NCBI RefSeq assembly: GCF_901709675.1
Contig: NC_051095.1
Location: 18,030,456 to 18,094,455, forward strand
Length of the DNA stretch: 64,000 bases
Direction: 5' to 3'
Origin: Syngnathus acus
Lineage: Eukaryota; Chordata; Actinopteri; Syngnathiformes; Syngnathidae
Positions 1-12,539 of this stretch are shown piece after piece; the stretch's first letter is position 1; the number at the start of each line of letters is the position of its first letter. The notes under the pieces are model-generated. The model saw nothing but the letters and a program-made list of their open reading frames with translations. It was not told the DNA's origin and did no database searches. The translations under genes were made by a program, and so were the position numbers.

Positions 1-328
1 ATTCGTTCAAATTTCTAATTATGTCGTTAATTTATCCCCAGGTTTACAGTAGAAAACTGCGTTTTCTTCTGTATAAACATTTCCAGGGGCAATTTCAAAT
101 ATAAATTTGAGTTATAACTAAGCAATTCTGAATGGGTTTTATCATCCTTTTAAAATGTTTCTTTTTTAAAGATAGTAAAATAGTAAAAAAGCAATATCAT
201 TTTGAGACCTCAAATACATCTATATCGATAAATACGTACCATACCTGATATAAATGTTTGATAGTATGCCGCAATTTACCGTAACTCATTTCTGGTTTGC
301 CATTTAGGTCCTGTTTACTGTGTTACGT

Positions 329-420
329 ACTGCAGTGGTCCCCAACCTTATTTATTTTGTGTATCCCTGAATGTTTTTTTTATCATACCTAGAGTACCCC
401 CACTCATACGTATGTGTTGA
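329..420 (+). mobile_element. Possible hAT-like left end
   Basis: GCAGTGGTCCCCAACC, followed by GTACCCCCACT, has the look of hAT families whose left ends read CAGTGGTTCTCAACC. I could not find the matching right end in the next kilobase, so only a fragment is claimed. Confidence 0.4.
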
Positions 421-1240
421 TAACAAACTACAAATAAAATAACAAAATACAATATTCAGGCCCACTACAACTGTGTTACTATTTTTTTTGTCTTAGCTTC
501 AGCATGAGCAGGTAATTGTCTGCCCGGGCAAACAACTTGTAGCACACATGGTATAATTTTGTTGACAAGACTATGAAATTGACTTATCATGGAAATAAAT
601 CAACCATTTCTATCTACCTCCTGCTTATAAACCCACAGTTGCACGTATATTTTCCCTAAAAGAACATCTTTAACATTATTGTGTCATGATACCTTTGTTC
701 CGTTCAGTACTTTTCCAGTCACTGAGCCTGGTGGATGGGTGGAGCCTCCAGCACACACTTGTTTGGCAATAAAATGAATAGAAAACTAATCAAAACTAAC
801 AAACATGCACAGAAAACCTAAGGAATGATCCATAAAAAAATCGAAACAAAATAAAAACCAAATATAATGAAAAATCCAAAAGCATTATAACCCTGATTCA
901 TTTTAAAACTCAATTATATACCCTTTTTTAAAGTCAAAGAAAAAGTAGAACAGAATGGAGGGCAGGGGGATCATATCTTGTTAAAGCGACTAATGTCACT
1001 TACAAAACAGCAGCATGTCTGTAAAATGAAAAGAAAAGCCCGTCCATAGCAGGGTGTCTGCCACCTTGCGCCGCAGTGTCCTTATCACATCTGGACTATT
1101 AGATGTGATACGTTCTGAAGGTGTCATCATAAATGGAGACCCCCGACATCCACACAACCCCATTGACTGCTTGACATCACATGATCCATTTGTCTTTGAC
1201 TTGCTACTGCTGATGTTCAGTTAGTTGACAGATGTTCAAA

Positions 1241-1272
1241 CGCGCGCACGCACGCGCACGCACACACACACA

Positions 1273-1348
<76 letters not shown>
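1241..1348. repeat. (CA)n microsatellite
   Basis: More than 100 bases of CA with CG interruptions at the left and one CT variant. Such tracts are typical of teleost genomes. Confidence 0.98.
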
Positions 1349-1349
<1 letters not shown>

Positions 1350-1859
1350 TAACATTTCAAGAACGTATCTGAGGATTTAATAAAATGAAAAATAAAAAAA
1401 TTGCAATCTAGGGAGAAGGGTTTTATTTTCTTCAAAATGTATTCATAAAGTAAATAATCAAAAATGTACCTGTTAGCAGCAGAAGGTGCGCTTGAATCAG
1501 TTCATAATAGTATATTTGGCCTTTGTGATGATGAGGGCTTCATTGAATATAGAAATGGTTTTGCTATTGTTCTAATGTGTGGCCAAAGTTTCCGTGACAA
1601 TATTATTGCTACATAATTTTCTTCCATTCTTCTCTACTAAACTGGTTCATGTGTTCTTTTTATTCTTTCCTGTTCTAAAGTGGACATTTGCAGTCATCAG
1701 ACTGTCTATTTGACGATCTTTTGCTGCATCCACCCACAAGAGACAGGGCAGGTTGGCGGTACACGGGAAAGATTTGTCACACTGTCCGACAACAAAAACC
1801 TGCACACATGCTGAGCTTAGGATGATTTATAAGGCTTATTTCTGAGAATGGTAAAGTGA

Positions 1860-2120
1860 AATTCATCACGTTCCCACCTGACAGCGCTGCTCAGCAGTGA
1901 TAAATGACAAGCTGCCAGGGCCAGACAGTGAGCCTTCCATGAAGTGCAGATAACCTGACCCTGGGTATTGGCTCGCCACATGCCCTGCCTGCACGGCCAA
2001 TGCCAGGCGCACTAGAGCGAGCCTCCCACTGCACGCCCTCCCAGCTGGGCTCCCAAGTAGAGGCCTAATGACTTGGGGACAGCCAGTCAAACAGATGGCA
2101 AGTGGAGTGGGGTAGCTTAA
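1860..2120. other. GC-richer non-repetitive block, candidate regulatory DNA
   Basis: The block is clearly richer in GC than its flanks and has no repeat signature. It includes CAGCGCTGCTCAGCAGTGAT and ATAACCTGACCCTGGGTATT. A minus-strand frame is open across it, but no start context, splice sites or known domain support a gene. Conservation cannot be tested here. Confidence 0.25.
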
Positions 2121-2689
2121 CAGCAAGCGGTATCGTCTTATAGGAGAAAATAGAAAGATGTTAAACTGCACACGAAAACATTAAGTCTGATGTTCAACAG
2201 AGCGTGCCATGTTGAAGAATCAGAAAATACAACTGATTCATGAAGCAAACTTGAAACATCATTTTACCCTCACTACTTAAAATAGTGGTTTGCGCTTGAC
2301 GTTGCTGAGCTCCTAAGTCATATTGTTAGGTTTTCCCAACAAACCAGTGACTCCTTACAGCACCACAAAATCTTGCAGTTCTCTAACGATTGCGAGCAAA
2401 GTTTTGATTAAATAACTTAGTTACGAACTTGCGAGTCAATTAAAAGTAGCACAACGCTCCATTAAAATGTTAATTTCTCCTTGTTTTTTCAGCAACGGCG
2501 TGCACAACCTTTTTACTTCTTGGTTGTTTCCAATTGTGCGATGAACCCCGGACTCTGATTTATGTGTTGTCACGGAACGTTAGAAGCACATTCCTTCGGA
2601 TGTCCTGCTCCATCTTTCCATTATTAGACTTTTATGAGGACATTTGGAGGATGACAAAGCAGCCCTCATTACTGTCAGCATTGACATGG

Positions 2690-3320
2690 CCACATTTGCT
2701 TTCTCATAAGTCAAGTTAGCCATTTAATTCTCTGAAGAGGCCTGGAGACTTTAGAGGCCTTTGATTGAATGTTTGTTTCCCTGTAGTGTTTGGAGGTGCA
2801 TTTAGACATAAAAATGAGAGTCCAGAGAAATTACCTACGATGTGATTTTCATCCTCTCAGCCACGGAAATAATCTTCACCCTTTGACAGCTATATAATTA
2901 ATTGATAAGTTTAGCAGATCCATTTCAAGTGACCCATTTAATCTAATTTTGTTTCCACTCTGTGATTTGTAAATTACTGCAAAATGATGTGCCATTTAAC
3001 ACTGTCTGTGCCTGTGACAATGGTGATTTTTCTTCCTTTGCGATTCTCTCATTTTACATCTCCTCTTTTTCTTTTAGCGATCGCTCGCTGCTTTGCTCTC
3101 ATTTAGCAGCATCTGCATTAAATGCTTTTACGGCTTCCCTAGAGCTTATTTGGAGCACTGATGTAAATGTCAGCACTACAAATGCTATTCCCACATTCCA
3201 CTATTTGCCGTAATAAATGCTGATTATTTGTTACGCTGACATTTAAGAAGTGTGACTTACCATTTGCAAAAGAATGTTAACAAATGACAAATCCATCAAA
3301 GTGTCATTAGGTTCTTAGTC
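2690..3320. other. Candidate conserved non-coding block
   Basis: This is non-repetitive AT-rich sequence with dense homeodomain-type motifs, for example TTTGACAGCTATATAATTAA followed by TTGATAA, and a TGACAG (MEIS/TGIF-type) site. The style is that of vertebrate developmental enhancers. This is inference from texture only. Confidence 0.25.
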
Positions 3321-6300
3321 AGATAGATCGTGTAGGGTTATCTATTGGTAAACTGTGAAAAGGTTACATTAACTTTAAACTTGCACTGTCAGGAAATAAT
3401 ATCTTGCTCAGTATCATAGGTGACATATACATAACCCAAAACACTTATTCACTCCCGCTGAGGTTTTGCAGGCTTCTTTTTCATCTCTTTCTCCTTTTTT
3501 CTTCTTTTTGATAGCTCGAAAAGCATGAATTTGCTATGTCTCCAGTAGCTCTGTTGACAAACCTGCCTCCGCGTTCAATCGTCCTTCACTGCAAGATACA
3601 CAACATAAGAAATATTTGCTAGCTATTACCTCGAAATATGTTTTGTCGACATTTTTGCCGACTTACTTAGAGTTTGGAATGAGAGGTCTCTCATTATTTG
3701 TGTGCAAGCTGATGTCATGTCCTCCCAGATAAAAAGGACAGGCATGGCAAACAGCCAGTAATAACCAGGGTCTAGTATGTCTTACTTTCATATTTTCCAG
3801 GAAAATTAATGAGGCAAATCAAAATGCTGGAACAAACCTTTTGGCCCAGAGGAGAGTGGTGCTGTGACCTGACAACTATTCACAATGTCAACTAGGTGGA
3901 CTGTCATTTTATACACGCAAGGGAAGACTAATGAAGCCTGACAAACGCCACCAAGTAAGAGAAAATACAATTAGCAGGCTCGTTGGACAGGGCAAGAGGC
4001 TCTCATTTATTTATACTGCTGCCTGACAGATGACCGCTGGTGCCACCACATCGCAGCTCTCCCACTCTGTGTGTACGTGTGGTGCGCGTGCGTGTGTGTA
4101 TTTCTGTGTTTCACTCGGCAATATATTTGGATCTGACCTTATATTGGTACAAGTGTAAAGTGTGTACTTTAATGGATAACTGTCTTAATCCATAAAGAGA
4201 AGTGGACATGCTGCCTAGAAGCGTTTAATCCCCACATAAGGCACCATGATAAACAGGTCTCTAAGCGAGACCGGCTTGGTGTAAAGAAACTTTTGGGAGG
4301 GATAACAAGGCTTGTAGAAAACAGTGATTGATTAGCTACCAATCCATTTATGTATGGCTGTTGTTTTACTCAGTCCCCCCTTAAGGCATGGCTATGTTTA
4401 CAAGGACAGCAACAAAAACAAAACAAAAACGACTATTGACATCCTTCTATGTTGGAAAGTAATTTAATTATAGTGTTTGCATAACTCTCCCATTCTATAT
4501 TTTATTCACAAACCTATTCAGGGCTAGTAAAATATATTTAGTACTACAAAAATATAGCTGGATTTTGACCTCAATAACAATAAGATAACTACAACAAGGC
4601 CCACTTTCATCAGGTTCATATCAGAATAATATGGCTTGCCATATAAACAGAGCAGTTGATAGAACGGCTTTACTGTCACTGGCAGTGTATCTAAAGGGGA
4701 TTCTATGAATCATTCAAAAGACAGTTAACAGTTTCATTTAACAGTGTATTTGTTTCAGCTTTTATCGTATACGTGTAAATATAAAGCTTAATGCAATTTG
4801 AGGAAGCCTGGTATACACACTATTTGTCTATGCATGTGATCGATTTGACCCATCATCTGAATGTTGCTCCAAAAGTCATTTTCATTGTCACATTTAAATA
4901 TTGCATTAAAATGTTTGCAGCATGAATTTCCCGTTATCTGAGCCGAGTTTTGCGCAGTGTGGACCTTTCTTGCTGTAGAAAATCATCAACGATATGCTAT
5001 ACATTCAAATATGCTCCTCTCTATATACCTAAATCTTGATTTTATGTGGACTTTGGAGTCCTTAATTTGGGAATCGCATTTACCCCAAAAGCGCATCGTA
5101 TAGAAAGTCTTGTTTTTCTTTAGAAAGGCGTGTTTTTGCCAGCCGAAGAGGTTCTTCGTCATGTTAATTTAGGTCAGGAATGTTGTTAGGCAGCCATTTG
5201 CCGTCGGTCACCTTGAACGCTCCCCACACATCGAAGTTTGTTGACATTTTATTAAAAGAGAAGCAATACGCAGATGACAACTTCAGGAGGATTGAGTAAG
5301 TCATGTTGACGCTATGTAAAGTGAATGGAAGAGAGAATAAAGCAGCCACTTATTCTAGTACTGTGTCAGGCCATGCTCTTTGACTTGTGAGTGACTGTGA
5401 GGATGTGGTGCTTCCGCTAACGTGGCTACCGGTAAGGTTTACGCGCTAGTCATTTAGCTTCATACAGTCCTATAGCGTCTATTTAAAATGCTACTTGAAA
5501 ATGTATTCATAACAAAAAAATTGGGGTCCATGATCAAACCACGTTAGACAGAATGTCGCCTAGGGATCGAAGCGAGTAAAATCGAGTTTTAAGTGTCGCA
5601 CCTCTTGCCTTCTGCAAGTTGTCTTGACAATGTCTTCATTCAGAGTTCCAGTGGAATTGAAAGAATATGTTGGGTAAACAAACTTTTAAAGACCTTGTAA
5701 AGTAAATTCAGGTATTTCAGGTATTCAGGTCTAATACGCTTGCAAATTGCACCTCACCTTGACAGATAACAAATGAGATTTGAGCAAGACTAAAGAAGAG
5801 TTGCTTTGTTTAAAGCTAAATAACAATTTAGCTGTACAACTTCAATACTTTATTTTATTTTCTACAAGGTGCTGGGAAAACAATAGAGCAATGCCACAGA
5901 CTGTGACTGCGTGTCAATAGGCTCCCACTGTCGTCACAGGTAATTGGGCGAATTCTCTCAAGGACTTTGATGCAGCCAAACAAGAGTCATGCTGAGGTGG
6001 GAACTTGAAAGATGAGAGAAATTTGTTATAAAGAATAAAAAGGAGGGAATTACACAAGCACTTCTCCTTGCTTCGACCACACACAAACACGATCAACGCA
6101 CATACCGTTTTCTTTGTTACGAATATTATCAACAGTTCTGAATAAATCTCAGGTCACTGTCCTTCAATGTTTTTTTCTTTTTTTTTTGAAAAGGTTTAAG
6201 TGTGACTCTGATAATACATGGCTCAAAAGATAATATATAAAAAATTGAAGCCATGACCTTGGTGAGGCAGCTTTTTGCTCAAGTTTTATTTTGCCAGATC

Positions 6301-6506
6301 TTATTGAACGAACTGGATTTCACCGGTTGATGTTTTAATTTTAATTGAGTGAACTCTGAACTGTTATGAACTTGTCATCACTGTTAATTCATCTATTCAA
6401 TAGAAATGTCCACTTCCCTTTTCTTTTGCAGACGCCCATTAAACTCATAACCTTCGAGTGTTCATCAAAACTATACTGACCCAATGGCAATTTTCCTGCT
6501 TGTGCT

Positions 6507-6604
6507 TTTGTTTGTGTGTGAGTGTGCGTGTGTTTGTGTGTGTGTGTTTGTGTGTGTGTGTGTGCGTGCTTGTGTGTGTGCGTGCTTGTGTGTGTGCGTG
6601 CATG
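6507..6604. repeat. Imperfect (TG)n microsatellite
   Basis: The TG array is interrupted by TT, CG and CT. Cysteine/valine-rich open frames across it on both strands are repeat artefacts. Confidence 0.95.
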
Positions 6605-7288
6605 TCCAAGCATTCCTCTCACATGCAGCCCTGTGGATGTCTACTTAACATGCTTTTAGGGATACAGAGGCCATTGTTGAGCACTGAATCTGTCGCACTT
6701 TTTCTCCTTTCCATTTGCACTTCTTTGAGTTGAATCAATGTACTGTTTTTACTCAAGCTCCTTATGTAACGACAGTGAGAGAGCTTTGTATTATTCATAT
6801 GCCTGAGAATATTGCACCACCTCGCCTCTTGCACCTTTTGGTCCGCTTAGTTGTTATCTCCTCTGATTTGTACATCTCATTTTCTATTCCTTTGCCTACT
6901 GATTTACAGAGGCTTCCTTTCCAGCTGGGTCATGTGCATGTATGCTTGTGTTTCTACTACAATGCTCCAGCGGTCTTTGCATTTCAAGCAGGTCAAGCCC
7001 GTCCCTCACGATGCTCCCAACTGTCTAAATGAGTATTTGCACTGTATTGATTAGCATTAAACCCACAGAATTGTCTCTCATTTGCATCTAGCATCCCTGG
7101 TGGGAAGGGAAAATGGAGGTGGGGGATGGCTGCAAAGAAGCCACAGGATGCATTAGAAGAGATGAAATGGGAGTTGTGTGGGTGGTTGCAATGATATCAG
7201 AAAAAAAGAAAAAATCTCCCCGACATGACTTCTCTTAATAATCCGCCCATTATCTTGTGTTTCTCCACTCACCAATGGGCCTCAGACC

Positions 7289-7383
7289 AGCATGAACCGC
7301 AATCTGGTCCTCGTCAGCGCAGGCAGCCAGATAGAAGAAGAGCAGCCATGCTGACAGAAGTGTGAGGGGTCGCGGTTCATGCT
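7289..7383. repeat. 12-bp perfect inverted repeat with 71-bp spacer
   Basis: AGCATGAACCGC (7289-7300) faces GCGGTTCATGCT (7372-7383). The block around it is richer in GC than its surroundings and is not recognisable as a transposon. Confidence 0.75.
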
Positions 7384-7893
7384 TGACTGGGTTGCTCACT
7401 ATGGTAGCGATACAATCATGTGTGGAAGAAAAGTAGGATCCATGTATGTCTTGCTAAAAAGAATAATTGCCACCCCTTTTCACATTCCATCTCTTAATTG
7501 GCCCAGTGCTCCTGTTTAGGAGAACTTGGAAAGAGAAAGACTTCAGGAGGAAAAGTAGGAGGAGGCACATCAAGGTAGAGACTGTAAAATCCTCTCTAGT
7601 GTCACAGAGATGGGTGTGGGTCTCTTCTCCTCTACCCTCTTGTGCACCGCTGTTACCGTGGGAGCAGCAGTCACACATTTTTCACACTTGTTGAAGTGAG
7701 ACTATTTTGACAGCTCACAGTTCATACATTTTTCCCACACCTTTTTGTAATTTATAGAAACCTTCCGATTCCTCAGGGCTGAAGCATCCAGGCTCGGATG
7801 GCAAACTTGCTGTAACGTCTTTAGCCTCATAGCCTAATTTCTCTTTGTCTTAGTGTATGAGCACAGAAATATATTTTGTTTTGTTTTTGGAAA

Positions 7894-8896
7894 TACCGTA
7901 ATTTCTGGACTATAAGTCGCACCTGATTATAAGCCGCACCAGCTAAAATTAGTTGCACCGGACTATAACCCGCAGGTGTTTAAATGTTTTATTATCATTT
8001 GTAAGAGAATATGCACAAAGAAGATTGTCAGGAAAGTGATGGTTCTTTGCAATAACATCCTGCTCTTCACACCTTTTGAATTTGTCTACACTGTTTTTGC
8101 CATTATTCACATGTCCTGAGTGTTGTTAGTCACCTATATGTTGAACAGAGGGTGTGTTTTACCGAAGTCAAATTCCTTGTTTGGCACGCTCAAACATGGC
8201 GAATAAAAACTCTTGAATCTCTTGAATCTTGAATCTTTGGGGACGCATACCTTTTCTTAACATAATGTTTATTGTCAGAGATGAAGGAGCTCTGCAAACA
8301 TACAAACATGCATAAATCTCAGCGACGATCATAATAAACCTCCTGTCCAGGGAACACTAGCAGCACACTAATAATAAATAAAATGGGACCACTTACAGGG
8401 GTAAAGTTGGCAATGCGATACGAGCTGCACATAAAGCTCCGGAGAAGACATGACCCAGTGCCCTCTAGTGGCCGGAAGAAACCTCTACAGTCGATGCAGC
8501 AGCTCTATTTCCTTCGTTAAGACCCAAATCTACTGCTTTTAACTTAAAAGCGATATCATATGCATTTCTTTTGTCCCCCCATAATGAGGGTTTGTGTATA
8601 AAAGCTTCCTTTCTCCAGTAATGTCAGTCTTGTTCTGTCTCTTGTTCATGTCAATTGTGCGGCACTCTTTGCCTGACGGACAGACATGCGATCGACACAT
8701 CACTCTTCTCCCAGTGACTGTGTATCTGGTCACATATCCCTCCGCCCAGCAAAGCGGTGCCGCACAAAAGCTGTCCACAGCCTTTTTACTAACAAGAGTA
8801 TAAGTGTATTAGACATCACAAAAACCACGAAAAAACAAGCCGTAGGGTTCAAAGCTTTTGCAAAAAAATAGCAGCTTATAGTCCGGAAAATATGGT
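7894..8896 (+). mobile_element. Long copy of the TACCGTA...CTATAAG inverted-repeat element
   Basis: The left end TACCGTAATTTCTGGACTAT and the right end TTATAGTCCGGAAAATATGG are inverted repeats. Subterminal ATAAGCCGCACCAGC and CAAAGCTTTTGCAAAAA match the shorter copies at 38124 and 59834. At about 1 kb it is longer than those. Part of the extra length is an inserted non-LTR tail (8117-8237). No transposase is encoded, so it is a non-autonomous DNA element. Confidence 0.8.
8117..8237 (+). mobile_element. 3' tail of an L2-type non-LTR element, inside the 7894 element
   Basis: CAAATTCCTTGTTTGGCACG and ATGGCGAATAAAAACTC, followed by a TCTTGAA repeat tail, match the 3' end common to fish L2/CR1-like LINEs and their SINE partners. 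A related copy is at 9012-9117. Its location inside the inverted-repeat element suggests it inserted later. Confidence 0.6.
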
Positions 8897-9011
8897 GCAT
8901 TGTTTTTATTTGCGTACATCCTGCATCCCTGCCTTGCTTCTCTTACTTGGCTGCACCTCTTAGCTCTGCCACCACCACAAATCATGTAAAACAGTGAATA
9001 ATATGTTTAAG

Positions 9012-9117
9012 GTACTTGTTGTTAGTCACTTTAATGTTGTACAGAGGCTAAGATCAACCGGAGTCAAATTCCTTGTTTGGCATGCACTAACTTGGCCAAT
9101 AAAGCTGATTCTGATTA
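9012..9117 (+). mobile_element. 3' tail of an L2-type non-LTR element
   Basis: GTCAAATTCCTTGTTTGGCA and CTTGGCCAATAAAGCTGATT, ending in a TGATTC-type tail, are characteristic of truncated fish L2-like insertions. The 5' part TTGTTAGTCACTTTAATGTT aligns with the copy at 8117-8237. Confidence 0.65.
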
Positions 9118-10441
9118 TTTAGTCTCAATTTAGTGAAGCATGGCTATTTCACATATTCTGTCACTGGCAAATTGCTGGGAAACAGCAGAGAGTGAATTCA
9201 AAAGTGTAAAATAGAAAAAGAAAAAGATAAGCGTTTTAGTGGGGAAAATGACATCTTTATTTGAACCTTTTGTAACAACTGTGCAAAATGGTTGGCTATC
9301 AAGAGAGAAAGGACCAAAAATATATTGTGTCAGCGCACTGGGAAACAATGTATTTTCACCACGGTTCATTGCATATGTACGTTATTGTTTAGGGGAAGTG
9401 GACTCAGATGAATCATTTTACCGGGAGCAAGTGAAGGAGACAGAGGGAGATTTTGATTGAGTGCCCACTGAGGTCCCATCAGATGTGGCTTAAAGGAATA
9501 AAAGATTCATTTGAAGGGGGGTGAGGAAGATTACGGTCCTCACATCTATTCAAATCCCCCGAAATCCCTCGACATCACACTTATCAAGCCATGAGCAGCG
9601 TGCTGTACTAACCCGCACTAGGCTTGTCGCCATGTATCATGGAAGCACGAAGCAGGTGGAACTTATTCCTCAATAGACTTAACACAATATATGTAACTAA
9701 GGTGCTTACTGACGACATATTCTACTTCCCTGCTGAGGTATTTTCTTTGTTATAAAAACGGTATTTAAAATCAAATGTAACAGTGGCCATGGTTGTAAAT
9801 AATGAATTACAAAACACACCAAATTGTGTGAGAATTAAATTCAGTATGAAATTGGATGTTAATTGGTGATAATGTGTTTTTGGGGTGTTTTTTGTTGTGC
9901 AGACCCCCTTGCATAGCAAGGATAAAAGCCAAGCTCCGCCACCGGCCATTGCACTTCCCCTCGACAAAGTTTTGATGATTTGTTTTTTTTGTATTTTCAT
10001 GTTATCCTACTAAAAAATGTGATCCTATTAACAAGAAAACCAAGAAAGAGCCTTTAAAGCATTACGTCTAAATATACTTTTTCAGCAAAGGGGAAAATTC
10101 ATTCAAGCAACAACGGCAACATTTCTGTGTTGTGACAATAAAATGAAATATTGATTTTCTTGTCAGCTAAATGCAAAATATTGAAGTGGCCAGTGATCCT
10201 CTCCTTTAACAAACAAAAGAATTCCCCAAAACATTTTGACCATAGTTCATGTTCCATGATTCAACATTTTTTTTTTCTCCTTTTAGTTTCTGTTTTGTTG
10301 CTAAGTCTACTTGGGCGGACACAAATTGACCAAACCGGGATTTCTTATACATGCACCACACTATAATTAGATACACCTTTAAACTCTAATGAGATTGAGC
10401 GGACTTCATCTGCTATTTTGACTTGTAACAAAAAAAAGTTG

Positions 10442-10478
10442 TTATTGTTTTAACCATGCATTTATTGTTTTAACCATG
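10442..10478. repeat. Two-copy 20-bp tandem repeat
   Basis: TTATTGTTTTAACCATG occurs at 10442 and 10462 in AT-rich sequence. Confidence 0.85.
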
Positions 10479-12539
10479 GATATCATTAGAGTTTTCAAAC
10501 TAACTCCAGTGTTCTGAATGCTGTTTTAGTTTAGTTAACAATTCATATCATTGAATATATTGCAGAGGATGTCATCGACATTAGACTCGTAGACTGGCGT
10601 ATGCTGAATAATAAAAAAAGAACGGATAGAAAATAATATGATGGCATAGAAAGCAACATTTATAATGGGGGATGGCTTTTGTTGACATGTCTCTTTGCAG
10701 ATTTTTTGCAGTCTATCAAGTCAAACTCTCAAGGTTGCTGCATAATTGCAGATTTGTGCTACTATTCCTTTGCATCGGCGATGTGTATTACTCACCCGAT
10801 TCACCCTCTCAATCGAGCTGCTCCCACTCCAAGGCTAATCTACTTTGTGTTCTCTATCAAGCATAATTTGGCGCTGCATTTGGCTATTCACATGGCTAAA
10901 TTGCGTTAAGAGGGATTTACCACAGGAGTGATAAACTACTGACCGATAATGAAAATCAGTCACTGACACGATCCCTCTAATAATGAGGGCTGTGTTGTGT
11001 TTTGAGAGCCATGGAGGCAGACAGGCAATCTACACAAAAAGAGAAAACGTACCTCCTCAAGTAACTCAATAGAGCCCGCTGAAGAATGGAGCTTACCTGA
11101 ATAACGAACAAAAACGGAATAAATGAATGCTTCTCATGAGTGGAAATTCACAAGGTGAAATATAGCACGGGTTGAATGCAGGGATGTCTTTGCATTAGTT
11201 AAGAAGAACAAACAGCCATGTGTCAAGGTCCAAAGCGGGGAATCATTAGAGATGAGGACACAAAGTGTAGGTTGGGCGAGGCGTGCATTTTTAAAGGTCC
11301 GTAAAATTTACTGTTGTTTGAAAGGTCACTGTCTGGTGCTGGCAAGCAGCTGGGAGTTGTAAACGAGCCTCCTTATCAAATGTTAATGCTGGCACAGCGC
11401 ATGTCACACACAGCAGTGACTGGAATATGTCTTTGAGGTCCCACAGGTTCCATGGAAACAAGTCGTTTCATTTACATGCAGAAAGGCAAGCGGCTAATTG
11501 CTTTTCTCGGAACATCAAATAGCACGATGGCTTTTGGAGGTGGACGCTTCACCGAGGGGCTCGCAGGAGGGAAGGAAATGGAAGTCCCCCCAAGGATCAG
11601 ATCAGACTGTGTTTATCGCCATTAGATTTTGTGACAAATCTCAAACAGAAAAGATTAGAACTAGGAAAGGGAGGGCCTGATTATATTAAGTGTTGGTTTT
11701 TGAAAAAAAAGTCAATCATCTTCTGTTTGAATGGCACAATATTAATACTGTATCTGTGTGGACACGGTAAATCGCCACCAACAGAGCAATTACAGGATTT
11801 CAAATTGACTTTTACACACCAAATCAGGCCGGCGCCAAGCTTTGTTGCATGAACTAATGAAGCCTGCTTCAATGAGAAGCAAGAAAAGCCAAAACTACAA
11901 AAAGCAAACCTTGAGTTGTATGATTCCAGAAATGGACAAAACACATTTGATTCAGACTATTCTTTTGATGGTATACTGAAGCAATTGCAACTATTGCTCA
12001 CAATTGATTGAAGCACTGTTCTTCTAAGGTTTGCATATAAATGAACTATTTTACATCACTTTGTGGTTTCTATATATTTGTGACTACTCCTCCCTGCAAA
12101 TATGCCTGATGCTAGTTATTCTGAATTTTAAAAACATCAATTCAATCATTGTAAGAGCTCTGTGCATCAAATTAACAGCACCAGGGAGGCAGTTTCGGAA
12201 CAATTTTTATGTTTTTTATTTTTCTATATTCTATATTTTATATTTCTATTTTTATGTTTAGTTATTGTTATTTTGACATGTGCATACTTCTTTTGTACAT
12301 TTAAGGCTTTTGGCCTCACCATATTTGTGAATAGTCATTTGATACCATCACTCAAGATTGAAGATTCAAGATTTGTTCTTAGTCATTCCAATGCATATAG
12401 AAATAATAAAATTGAGTCCAGTACACTTAAAAACTACTGATTAAAAAAAAAACAAGAGCAATAGTATAACATAATATTTTCAAAACAAGTACACTTGTGC
12501 ATTACACTATAAACTAGTGACCACAGCAAAAAAATAATA

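Larger units (their letters stand above)
1349..7893. other. Non-coding interval
   Basis: No gene was recognised on either strand. Open frames are short and lack splice or domain support. The interval contains the candidate regulatory blocks, the TG array at 6507 and the inverted repeat at 7289. Another non-repetitive block at about 3840-4060 carries several TGACAG-type motifs. Confidence 0.7.
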
